From assembly GCA_913058555.1 (NCBI GenBank), contig CAJXRJ010000448.1:1-6388 (forward strand): a stretch of 6,388 nucleotides of DNA, read 5' to 3'. The notes under the pieces are model-generated. The model made no database searches, had not been told where the DNA came from, and saw nothing but the letters and a program-made list of their open reading frames with translations. Position numbers and translations under genes: made by a program. This DNA comes from an uncultured bacterium. Lineage in GTDB: Bacteria > Planctomycetota > UBA1135 > GCA-002686595. Positions within the stretch are counted from its first letter, which is position 1. Each line of letters opens with the position of its first letter. This document shows positions 1-6,343 of the stretch, piece by piece.

Positions 1-75
1 GTGGAGTCGATTGGTGCCGGCTGCCTGATTAGCACTTGGCCAAGGACGTGATGGAGCCCAGGGAGGGGAGCCAGC
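1..75. other. Unassigned tail downstream of the RNase H gene
   Basis: This short stretch sits downstream of the leftward RNase H gene at the window edge. Reading rightward from base 1, 16 codons stay open before a TGA at 49-51, so the C-terminus of a gene entering from the left is possible. The peptide is too short to recognise. I see no clear terminator hairpin or RNA gene. Confidence 0.3.
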
Positions 76-735
76 TTAGAGCTCTTCCCTCATCCAGGCA
101 GTGGCGAGGCTGTCCGCATACTCGTTCCAGCGGTTGCCGGAATGGGCGGCGATCCACTGCAATGTGCAATTCGGGCGAGCCCGGTAGAGCGCCAGGAGTT
201 CTTTGACGAGCTCAAGGTTCTTGATCTCACCGGACTTTTTCTTCCAGCCGTTGCGTTCCCAGTTCGGAGCCCACTTGGTGATCGTGTCGACGCAGAGCCG
301 ACTGTCGGTGTGCACGGTGACCGTGGCGTCCTCCGGCATGAGTTGGAACGCCTCGATCAGGGCCGTGAGTTCCATGCGGTTGTTGGTCGTCTCCGGGGAG
401 TACCCGTGCTTTTGGGCAATGACCTCGCCGTCCTCCACCCACACCGCGCCCCAGCCGCCGCGGCCCGGGTTGGGCACGGCGCTCCCGTCGGTAAAGGCTC
501 CGGTCGTCGGACCCTCCGTGTAGGCCGCGAGCACGCCCGCGAGCGTCAGATTCTCCTCCGCCATGGGGCGCCCTCCACCCCTCTTGGCGCCGCGACGGGA
601 TCCACCGCGTTTCGGGGCGGGCTTCTTCGGCGAGTGCTCGCGGCAGAACCGCGGCGACCAGCCCGGGTACTTGTCCAGCGCGCTCTGCGCCACCGTGAAG
701 GACACGCTGCACTCTTGGCATTCGAAGCTCGGCAT
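76..735 (-). CDS. rnhA: Ribonuclease HI with N-terminal zinc-finger-like segment
   Basis: This is a cytoplasmic endonuclease that cleaves the RNA strand of RNA:DNA hybrids (R-loops, primers). Numbering is from the GTG at 744; the ATG at 735 is residue 4. The RNase HI catalytic set is all visible: D86 in FTDGSAVPNPG, E125 in NNRMEL, D147 in HTDS and D211 in NEYADSLA. H201 in the loop AAHSGNRWNE matches the E. coli loop histidine. The Trp/Lys-rich stretch at 158-176 matches the substrate-binding handle region. Ahead of the domain, residues 1-60 hold a CxxC...CxxH set (C9, C12, C34, H37) and an Arg/Gly/Lys-rich linker at 42-59, so the protein is about 219 residues against roughly 155 for classic RNase HI. 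The ATG at 735 is preferred over the GTG at 744. A core-only start at M61 would remove the finger. The family call is firm; the role of the N-terminus is inference. Confidence 0.95.
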   Translation of the reverse strand: MPSFECQECSVSFTVAQSALDKYPGWSPRFCREHSPKKPAPKRGGSRRGAKRGGGRPMAEENLTLAGVLAAYTEGPTTGAFTDGSAVPNPGRGGWGAVWVEDGEVIAQKHGYSPETTNNRMELTALIEAFQLMPEDATVTVHTDSRLCVDTITKWAPNWERNGWKKKSGEIKNLELVKELLALYRARPNCTLQWIAAHSGNRWNEYADSLATAWMREEL

Positions 736-742
736 GGCGGCC

Positions 743-748
743 ACTATA
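743..748 (-). promoter_or_regulatory. Possible -10 element for the RNase H gene
   Basis: On the minus strand TATAGT lies seven bases before the ATG at 735, a five-of-six match to the sigma-70 -10 consensus. Transcription would then start at or next to the ATG, giving a leaderless mRNA, which fits the absence of a Shine-Dalgarno sequence. A TGGACG 15 bases upstream is a weak -35 candidate. The motif is short, so this is tentative. Confidence 0.25.
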
Positions 749-900
749 GCGGCGCCGCTCCGACGTCCACGTCATCGAGAACGAGAACGAGAACAGCCGT
801 CGCCCCTCTGGCGTATTCATTTAGAGTGGCCGCCACCTTCCCACGCCTTGAGCGGGGAAAACTCCGAAGTTCAACGATCCGACGGGATAGGCCGTCATCG
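745..900. other. Divergent spacer with a hexamer triplet repeat
   Basis: This spacer separates the leftward RNase H gene and the rightward nuclease-like gene and must hold both promoters. It contains three exact tandem copies of GAGAAC at 777-794. The forward frame of the downstream gene is open through the whole spacer but contains no ATG, so I treat it as non-coding. I could not find a convincing promoter for the rightward gene. Confidence 0.4.
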
Positions 901-1749
901 ATGCCCGAAAACGACAGACAAGCAGCCCTCGAACAATACCGCGCGCCTCTCGAGGTGTACGAGGAGCTGCTCCGGTCGCTGGACGATCAAGACAGCTACA
1001 GCAACTGGGTCTACCGGCGAGACTCGCCGGACGCTTCAAGGTACGAAGGAGCCATTGGTGAGGCTGTCGCGTTTGTTTTCCTGCGCGATCGGGTCGATCA
1101 CGTTCGGCTTGTGGCCGTGGAGGAGGGGATGAGCCCGCCGGACATCCACTGCGAGGTCGGTGGCAGCCAGTTCCTCGTCGAAGTGGCCAGTCGGCAGACC
1201 CGGACCGCCACGAGGCCCACGACTGCGCCCGCGGAACCCGAAGCCTGGGAGTCCCGCTACATGAGCCGGAACTGGGTCCGGCAAATGGAGGACCTGGTGA
1301 GGAAGATGAGCAGTCAAGCCAAGGATCAGCGCCTGCCGCGACTCATCCTTGTCACGGTGCTTCAATCGGATACGACGGACCGACACTGCAATCCAGCCCA
1401 CGTGGAGGCCGTCCTGTGCGAATCCATTCAGGCGGATCCGGACGGGGGCCCCGCGGAGGGAACCTCCGCTCACGCTGGCAGTCCGGGCGGCATCGAGCGC
1501 GCGCTCTTTGCCCGCATCGGGGAGACGATCCGCCCGAGGTACACGTCTGTCTCGGGATTCGTTCAAGCGGGCCTCGGCTCCTATCCCAGCGGCGGCCATG
1601 TACACGGTGGACTCAACCCCAACGCAGAACACCCCTTCGACCCCGCCCTACTCGGCGACGTCCCCTTTGCTTCTTTCGAGGACTGGCCTGTCGCCCCGGG
1701 GGGCTCCGTCTCGTTCAAGTGGAGCGATCCGGCGCGCCCGAAGGCTTGA
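901..1749 (+). CDS. Unrecognised protein, possible PD-(D/E)XK nuclease-like fold
   Basis: This is a 282-residue soluble protein with no signal peptide or membrane segment. I do not recognise the family. The pattern resembles restriction-endonuclease-like folds: a helix with a conserved-looking acid (RYEGAIGEAVAFVFL, E49/E54), a strand, then PPDIH with D81, a hairpin, and FLVEVAS with E94. An amphipathic helix follows (about 122-142), then a hydrophobic strand (RLILVTVL, 147-154). In canonical PD-(D/E)XK enzymes a lysine lies two residues after the acid; here that position is A96, followed by S97 and R98. It may therefore be a variant with a relocated basic residue (R98 or K141) or inactive. 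The ATG at 901 is chosen because it is the only nearby ATG in a frame that otherwise runs back antisense to RNase H; there is no clear ribosome binding site. The gene ends 12 bases from the converging kinase gene. That it is coding is well supported; the fold is inference. Confidence 0.75.
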   Translation: MPENDRQAALEQYRAPLEVYEELLRSLDDQDSYSNWVYRRDSPDASRYEGAIGEAVAFVFLRDRVDHVRLVAVEEGMSPPDIHCEVGGSQFLVEVASRQTRTATRPTTAPAEPEAWESRYMSRNWVRQMEDLVRKMSSQAKDQRLPRLILVTVLQSDTTDRHCNPAHVEAVLCESIQADPDGGPAEGTSAHAGSPGGIERALFARIGETIRPRYTSVSGFVQAGLGSYPSGGHVHGGLNPNAEHPFDPALLGDVPFASFEDWPVAPGGSVSFKWSDPARPKA

Positions 1750-1758
1750 GCCCTGTGA

Positions 1759-1778
1759 CCCTCATGGGTTCCTGAGGG
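1759..1778. terminator. Possible bidirectional hairpin between convergent genes
   Basis: A perfect six-base inverted repeat, CCCTCA and TGAGGG with an eight-base loop, lies at the meeting point of two convergent genes and overlaps the kinase stop codon. The position suits a shared terminator, but no T-run follows on either side and the stem is short, so this is weak evidence. Confidence 0.3.
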
Positions 1779-4527
1779 CGTGGAGCTCTTCTTCGATCCA
1801 GTTCACGGTCGCCCGCGCCCTTGAATCACCGGGGAGGGACGCGAGGCACTTCTCCGCATGGTCCAAGGCGGCCCTGCCGTCCGCGGATCCTTGGAGCACC
1901 TTCGCGAGCCCCAAAGCAGCACGCAGGCGGGAGACCCCGAGCTCGAAGTGCCCCGGTACCTCGCGCACGAGGGCGTCGTAGCTCTCGAGGCTGGCCGAGA
2001 ATGCGCTGGCTGCTTGCAGCCCATTGCCAGCGTGGGCCTCGAGCTGTGCGAGCCGTCGACGCAGGGACGCGAGCAGGGTTCGGGCGGCGTAGGCCTTGGA
2101 ATCGCGCGATTGCAGCTCTCGGTTGAGCTCGCGCATTCGATCTGCGTAGGGAGCGAGGTCCCGGCCCTCGGAGTGGGCAATCTCTCCTTCGAGGGCGCAC
2201 ATGTGCGCGACTGCCCGTAGTTGGGCGAAGCTCAGGTGCTCCTGCTGAGGCAGGGATTCAACCCAGGGTCGCGCGCTTGCAAGAAGTTCTTTGGCTGCCT
2301 TGGGATCCCCGGATTCGAAGAGGGCCAGGGCGGAGTCGAGCGAGCTATGCGCGGCGTTGGCGGAAATGATCAGATTGGTGCCGTGGGATGCCGACAGGGC
2401 GCTGGAGACCCTCGCGGATTGGAGAGCATCGAGGGCGCGGGATTCCGGTTGGATCTTTGTCCGCAGCCAGAGAAGGCGCCCCTCGAAGTCGAGCATCGCG
2501 CCGCGGTTGATGGTGTAACGGATCGAGTTGGCCCCGTTGTCATGGGCGCCGCTTGGCCCGGTCGGTGTCCCCTCAAAGTCCACGCGCAGGGCGGGGTACT
2601 GCGTGCGTGCCTCCTCGATGGCCTCGAGGGTGGCGACGATCGCGGACTCCGCCGCCTCGTATTGACCACGGGTGACGAGGCCCCGCGCGAGGCTGACCGC
2701 GACCCGGGTCCTTGCCCCGATCTTGTCGCACATCATCTCCGGCGTGCGCCCCGAGAGCCACTCGGTCTCTTCGGCCGCTCTCGCGTGCTGTGCGTCGGCC
2801 TCATCGAGGTATCCACAGTCGGAGAGGAAACCGGCATAGGACAGGCGAACGTGGGGAAGGTACGGGACGGAGTCCGGACCAAGATCGGGGGCCACATCGG
2901 CCACGAGCTCGATACCCCGTCGCATCTCTTCGAGGGACTCTTCCGTGGGGCCCAACTCCCGCGCTTCGTTCGTGGCTAGGCTCACCAGCGTGCGACCGAT
3001 GATGGCCTGCAGCGCGGGATCCCCCTGGCGTTTGGCGATCGCGACTCCGGCCCGCATCATGCGCTCGACGGTTCGTTCTGTGCCTGGGATGCCTGAGATC
3101 GATGTGATGGCGTCGGTCATCAAGACACGCGTCGCCTCGCGCAGGTCCACGAGTCGCTCCCTCGCGAGCTTCGATTCGCGGTCGAGTTCCTCGTTGGCAC
3201 GCCGGGCTCGATTGGCCTCCTTGCTCACCAGCAAGAGGCCGAGGACCAAGGCGCCGAATAGGGCGGCTGCGAGGCCAAAAACGGTCTTGTTCCTGCCCAT
3301 CACCCGCAGCGCGCTTCTCGCCCAGGAGTCCCGGCGCGAAAGGACCGGCTCGCCCCCCAGCCAGCGATGGAGTTCGTCGCGCAGGGCGCCGGCGTTCGGG
3401 GGCCGGCGCGCGGGTTCCTTGCGCAGTGCGGCGGAGAGGACCGCCTCTAGTTCGTCGTCATCGAGCTCCCGGGAGAGCTTGCTCGCGGTCGTTCCGCGCC
3501 TCTTCGCGATCTGCTCCCGATCCCCGGCATGGTGGGGCGCAATGGCGATCGCCTGGGTCATGCGCGGTGGCTCTGTGGTGGTCGCGATGCGATGGGCGTC
3601 GACAGCGCTGCGTCCCGCGAGCGACAGGGGAGGGGCGCCCGTGAGCAGCTCGTACATCAGAACGCCGAGGGAGTAGACGTCGCTCATCGGGTGTAGGGCC
3701 GCGCCTTCGAGCTGTTCTGGACTCGCGTAGTTGGGCGTCAGGAACCGATTGATATCGCGGGTCACGAGGCTGTCGGTGTCGCCAGCGGGCCCGAGCACCT
3801 TGGCCACGCCGAAGTCGAGAAGCGTCGCGCGGCCTTCCGCATCCACCAGCACGTTGGATGGCTTGATGTCGCGATGCACCACGTGCATGTGATGGGCAGC
3901 CATCGCGGCATCGGCGACCTGGGCGACCAGGCGAACACGCTCACGGACCGACAGGTGCCGTTCGTCGGCGTAGCGGTCGATGCGCTGGCCTTCAACGAGC
4001 TCCATGACGATGTAGGGGACCCCTTCCGAGTCGACGCCGGCCTCGAGCATCTTTGCGATGCTCGGGTGGCTCAGATTGGCGAGGATCTGCCTCTCCCGTT
4101 CAAAACGCGCCACCACCTCGGCGCTGGCGAGCCCCGGGTGCAGGCGCTTGATGGCCACGGTGCGGCGATAGAGACCGTCGGCCCTGGCCGCGAGCCACAC
4201 GTCGGCCATGCCACCCCTGCCAATGCGCCGTCGGAGCTGCCAGGGGCCGAGGTCCGGCGGCCGGGAGCTCTCCATGGCGCTCGGGGGGCCGCTGCCGGCG
4301 AGGGGGCTGTCAAATCTGGAGTTCGCTGGCGAGCTCGCGTCGAGGGCCAGCAGTTCCTGAGCTTCGCGGCAAATCTCTGCCCCATCCTCGCGATCCGCCG
4401 TTTGGTCCCGCAAAAACCGGGGGCGCTCTCCCTCGGGGCGGTCCAGCGCATCTTCGACGAGCCTGCGCACCAGGGACCAGCGTTCCCTCGAGTCGTCGCT
4501 GGATGTGGGGTGGCTGGGGGGCGTCAT
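1762..4527 (-). CDS. Membrane Ser/Thr protein kinase with helical C-terminal region
   Basis: This is a 921-residue bacterial Hanks-type kinase. Residues 14-62 form the helical leader common to such kinases (RERWSLVRRLVEDAL...). The kinase domain begins near residue 96 with the glycine loop GRGGMADVW (103-111). It then has VAIKR with K127, helix C acid E145, the catalytic loop HRDIKPSN (218-225, D220), DFG (238-240), SPE in place of APE (269-271) and SDVYSLG with D283. It ends near 394 with the RWLGGEPV seen in this subgroup. No catalytic residue is missing, so it should be active. A single transmembrane helix spans about 416-434, followed by a charged coiled-coil-like stretch (436-465). About 450 Ala/Leu-rich helical residues follow, probably a degenerate TPR-like solenoid and, by inference, the extracytoplasmic sensor. 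The start is set by an upstream GAGG; the frame runs open to an ATG at 4689, but that start would consume the promoter spacer. The divergent sigma gene suggests it regulates that factor. Confidence 0.93.
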   Translation of the reverse strand: MTPPSHPTSSDDSRERWSLVRRLVEDALDRPEGERPRFLRDQTADREDGAEICREAQELLALDASSPANSRFDSPLAGSGPPSAMESSRPPDLGPWQLRRRIGRGGMADVWLAARADGLYRRTVAIKRLHPGLASAEVVARFERERQILANLSHPSIAKMLEAGVDSEGVPYIVMELVEGQRIDRYADERHLSVRERVRLVAQVADAAMAAHHMHVVHRDIKPSNVLVDAEGRATLLDFGVAKVLGPAGDTDSLVTRDINRFLTPNYASPEQLEGAALHPMSDVYSLGVLMYELLTGAPPLSLAGRSAVDAHRIATTTEPPRMTQAIAIAPHHAGDREQIAKRRGTTASKLSRELDDDELEAVLSAALRKEPARRPPNAGALRDELHRWLGGEPVLSRRDSWARSALRVMGRNKTVFGLAAALFGALVLGLLLVSKEANRARRANEELDRESKLARERLVDLREATRVLMTDAITSISGIPGTERTVERMMRAGVAIAKRQGDPALQAIIGRTLVSLATNEARELGPTEESLEEMRRGIELVADVAPDLGPDSVPYLPHVRLSYAGFLSDCGYLDEADAQHARAAEETEWLSGRTPEMMCDKIGARTRVAVSLARGLVTRGQYEAAESAIVATLEAIEEARTQYPALRVDFEGTPTGPSGAHDNGANSIRYTINRGAMLDFEGRLLWLRTKIQPESRALDALQSARVSSALSASHGTNLIISANAAHSSLDSALALFESGDPKAAKELLASARPWVESLPQQEHLSFAQLRAVAHMCALEGEIAHSEGRDLAPYADRMRELNRELQSRDSKAYAARTLLASLRRRLAQLEAHAGNGLQAASAFSASLESYDALVREVPGHFELGVSRLRAALGLAKVLQGSADGRAALDHAEKCLASLPGDSRARATVNWIEEELHALRNP

Positions 4528-4690
4528 CGGTGCCTCGATGTTAGCGCTTCGCTCGGGCGCTACCCGGCCGGGGGATTTCCGGCAGGGGGCCAGGGCGGCC
4601 AGGACCACTCGAAGCGAGGGCTGGACGGACGAGCCCTCAGGGATCTGCCAGATCTTCCCCAAGTCGCCCAAGATCGGCTCCAATGGCATC
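4528..4690. promoter_or_regulatory. Divergent kinase/sigma control region with inverted repeats
   Basis: These 163 bases lie between the head-to-head kinase and sigma genes and should hold both promoters. A 13-base inverted repeat occupies 4642-4654 (GATCTG, C, CAGATC). It overlaps a second pair, GATCTT at 4651-4656 and AAGATC at 4670-4675, giving a cluster of GATCT/AGATC half-sites just before the sigma start. A 10-base palindrome CCCGGCCGGG lies at 4563-4572. These are plausible operator sites, but no binding protein can be named and I could not place -35/-10 elements. Confidence 0.35.
4533..4536 (-). promoter_or_regulatory. Ribosome binding site fixing the kinase start
   Basis: On the minus strand GAGG lies five bases before the ATG at 4527. 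It is the clearest Shine-Dalgarno match in the window. It supports this start over the in-frame ATG at 4689, which would add 54 residues without resemblance to known kinase leaders. Confidence 0.6.
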
Positions 4691-5272
4691 GTGAGTTCGG
4701 ACCAGGACCATGTGAGTGACCTCCTCGCGCGACTCGATCGTGGGGACTCAAGTGCCGCAGACGACCTATTCCAGGCCCTCTACTCTGGCCTGAGGGCCAT
4801 TGCGGGCCGGGAGATGGGCCAGGAGCGTGCCGACCACACTCTTCAGCCGACGGCCCTGGTGCACGAAGCTTGGATCCGCCTCTTCGGGACCACTCAGGCC
4901 CCGGACTCGTTCCGGGATCGACAGCACGTCCTGCGTGTCGTGGCGCGCACGATGCGCCGTATTCTCGTGGACCACGCCCGTGCGCGTCGTACGGAGAAGC
5001 GTGGGGGGGGCGAGGCCACGAACATTGAGATCGAAGGGCTTGTCCAGGCCTACGAGGACCAAGGCACCGATCTCGTTGAACTCGACGACGCTCTGGCGAC
5101 ACTCTCGGAGACCGACGAGGAACTGGTGCGAGTGATCGAGCTCAAGACCTTTGGAGGTCTATCCATGGGGGAGATTGCAGACGCCCTTGGCGTCTCGAAG
5201 GCCACCGCCGAGCGACGCTGGCAGGTGGCGCGGCTGTGGCTCATGCGGGCCCTCGGGGCGGACGAGCTGTGA
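4691..5272 (+). CDS. ECF-type RNA polymerase sigma factor (Sigma70_ECF/TIGR02999-like)
   Basis: This is a 193-residue alternative sigma factor that should direct RNA polymerase to a dedicated promoter set. Region 2 covers about residues 20-100 and holds the subgroup signatures HTLQPTALVHEAWIRL (49-64), RRILVDHARARR (89-100) and KRGGG (103-107). Region 4 covers about 131-189, with the recognition helix-turn-helix GLSMGEIADALGVSKATAERRW (156-177; GLSMGEIADALG then VSKATAERRW). Length matches the subgroup. The GTG at 4691 is chosen. A GTG at 4712 is an alternative (186 residues, AGGA four bases upstream). The frame is open to an ATG at 4505, but that start would overlap the kinase gene and add unrelated residues. 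No anti-sigma gene is visible; the divergent Ser/Thr kinase is the likely regulator, as in known sigma/kinase pairs. The KRGGG codons contain a run of eight G. Confidence 0.93.
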   Translation: MSSDQDHVSDLLARLDRGDSSAADDLFQALYSGLRAIAGREMGQERADHTLQPTALVHEAWIRLFGTTQAPDSFRDRQHVLRVVARTMRRILVDHARARRTEKRGGGEATNIEIEGLVQAYEDQGTDLVELDDALATLSETDEELVRVIELKTFGGLSMGEIADALGVSKATAERRWQVARLWLMRALGADEL

Positions 5273-5278
5273 TCGCCT

Positions 5279-5306
5279 CGCTGTCGTCCCAAGGGCGATG
5301 ACAGCG
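5279..5306 (+). terminator. Hairpin six bases after the sigma factor stop
   Basis: A ten-base-pair stem pairs 5279-5288 (CGCTGTCGTC) with 5297-5306 (GATGACAGCG), including one G-U wobble, around an eight-base loop. Its position right after the sigma stop suits transcription termination or 3'-end protection. No T-run follows, so a classical intrinsic terminator is not shown. Confidence 0.45.
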
Positions 5307-5444
5307 CACGGCGACTGACGCGGCGAGGGGCGGCCACGGTACCCGCGTCGAGTCGCGAGGTGAGATTTCGCGAACAACCGTGAGGGTTCGTCCCAGCTGG
5401 TCTCGCTTCAGGTGTCACGGCCCCCATCCAGCGGGCCCGACACC
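5307..5444. other. Spacer upstream of the lipoprotein gene
   Basis: Beyond the hairpin, this stretch presumably contains the promoter of the lipoprotein/beta-helix pair. It holds a short inverted repeat, CGAAC (5371-5375) and GTTCG (5386-5390). No convincing -35/-10 pair or RNA gene is visible. Confidence 0.3.
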
Positions 5445-5678
5445 ATGAACCATTCCCCTCACTACCCAACGAAGACGTCCAACGACCCTAGCCGCTTGGA
5501 CGGAAGGGCCATCGGGTCCATCGGGATGGCCACGCTTGCGCGGCCTCTCGTCCTCCTTGCGCTCTTCTCCCTCGCCGCCTCGTGCGGCGGCTCCGACACG
5601 CCTACCAACAACCCAGGAGGGACAGCCCAGTCTGCCGTCTGGGACACATCCGATTGGGATCAATCGGATTGGCAATAG
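5445..5678 (+). CDS. Small predicted lipoprotein with DxSDW repeats
   Basis: I do not recognise the family. The frame contains a lipoprotein signal: an arginine, a hydrophobic core PLVLLALFSLAAS, and a lipobox ending in cysteine (LAASC), followed by GGSDTPTNNPGG. After lipidation the mature peptide would be only 31 residues, membrane-anchored through its cysteine. Its C-terminus has two tandem DxSDW units (DTSDW, DQSDW) and a final Q, strongly acidic and aromatic. The ATG at 5445 gives 77 residues. The ATG at 5526 gives 50 residues and places the hydrophobic core where a signal peptide expects it, so it may be the true start; a GTG at 5412 is also open. None has a clear ribosome binding site. 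The beta-helix gene begins 22 bases after the stop, suggesting one transcript. A surface role is inference. Confidence 0.6.
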   Translation: MNHSPHYPTKTSNDPSRLDGRAIGSIGMATLARPLVLLALFSLAASCGGSDTPTNNPGGTAQSAVWDTSDWDQSDWQ

Positions 5679-5700
5679 TCCCCTACCTGCCTTCAATCCC

Positions 5701-6343
5701 ATGAAACGAACTCCCCTATTTGCGGTCTGTCTGACCGCCGCCGTTGCTGCCGATTTGGCCTCTGGAGCGCGCTTGCTCGGCGGCTTCCAAGTCACGATCC
5801 CCAATACCTTCACCGCGGGCACGCCGGCGGTCGCCGCTGAGGTCAATGAGAACTTCGTCGCCATTGCAAGTGCCGTGGAGTCGGTCGCCGACGAATTGAG
5901 CATGCGCATCGACGACGTCGGAGCCTTCGAGAACGTCCTCTCCGTTTCCCCAAGCGGAACGACGTTCGCTTCCGTGGCAGCTGCCCTCGCGAGCATCGCC
6001 GGCGCCTCTGATACGAACCGCTTCCTGGTCCAAGTCGGCCCGGGCGTCTTCGACGAAGCCTCCGCCGTTGTCGTGCCTGCCTTCGTCACCCTGCGCGGAT
6101 CCGGCGCCCTTGCGACCGTTGTTCGGTCCACGCGCAGCTCGGGATCACCGAGCGCCGCCGCCGCTACGGTCGTGTTGGAGAGTGGGGGAGCGATTGAGAA
6201 TCTCTCGATCGAGAACTCCGGCACGAGCGCGACGAGCGTGGCTGTCTTCGGGTCGGGGCTGAGTCGCTCGACGCATATCCAAGGCGTCGTCGCCACCGCG
6301 GCGGGAATCGGCGGATCAGAGCACTACGCCATGGCCTTTGAAG
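5701..6343 (+). CDS. Secreted beta-helix (pectate-lyase-like) protein, 3' truncated
   Basis: This is the N-terminal 214 residues of a secreted protein; genuine sequence ends at 6343. A Sec signal peptide is visible (K2, R3, core PLFAVCLTAAVAA, likely cleavage around 16-23). Residues 36-59 carry FTAGTPAVAAEVNENF, resembling an AxEVNxNF segment recurrent in tail-fibre, adhesin and other surface proteins. From about 80 the sequence matches the opening of right-handed parallel beta-helix proteins of the pectinesterase/pectate lyase fold. It has VSPSGTTFASVAAALASI, then FLVQVGPGVFDE (108-119) and VPAFVTLRGSGALATVV (125-141), followed by short Ser/Thr/Gly-rich strands with IENLSIENSG, the typical ladder. 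No catalytic residues can be judged. A structural or carbohydrate-binding surface role is more likely than a proven enzyme. It lacks a Shine-Dalgarno sequence and probably shares a transcript with the preceding lipoprotein. Translation beyond 6343 (ending YTHLRAHETRHD) comes from adapter, not genome. Confidence 0.8.

Noticed and set aside
777..794. GAGAAC x3 as a CRISPR or iteron array
   Set aside because: There are only three contiguous hexamers with no spacers and no replication genes nearby; this is a simple short tandem repeat.
142..900. Long N-terminal extension of the 901-1749 gene, open in the same frame
   Set aside because: It lies antisense to the well-supported RNase H gene, is Arg-rich and low in recognisable content, and is explained by high GC suppressing stops. 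No ATG occurs between the RNase H gene and 901.
2221..2979. 252-codon rightward ORF inside the kinase gene
   Set aside because: It is antisense to the kinase helical region, without family signatures; a typical GC-driven shadow. The same applies to the rightward ORFs at 2945-3676 and 3874-4719.
4528..4689. Extended kinase start at the ATG at 4689
   Set aside because: It has no ribosome binding site, adds 54 residues unlike known leaders and leaves no room for the divergent promoters. The ATG at 4527 has GAGG at correct spacing.
5372..5392. ECF-type promoter (GAAC ... CGTC) upstream of the lipoprotein gene
   Set aside because: The spacer between the two motifs is 13 bases, shorter than the usual 16-17, and each motif is only four bases, so chance is the simpler explanation.
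5415..6296. 293-codon leftward ORF opposite the lipoprotein and beta-helix genes
   Set aside because: The forward genes have clear signal peptides, a lipobox and beta-helix motifs. The reverse reading has none.
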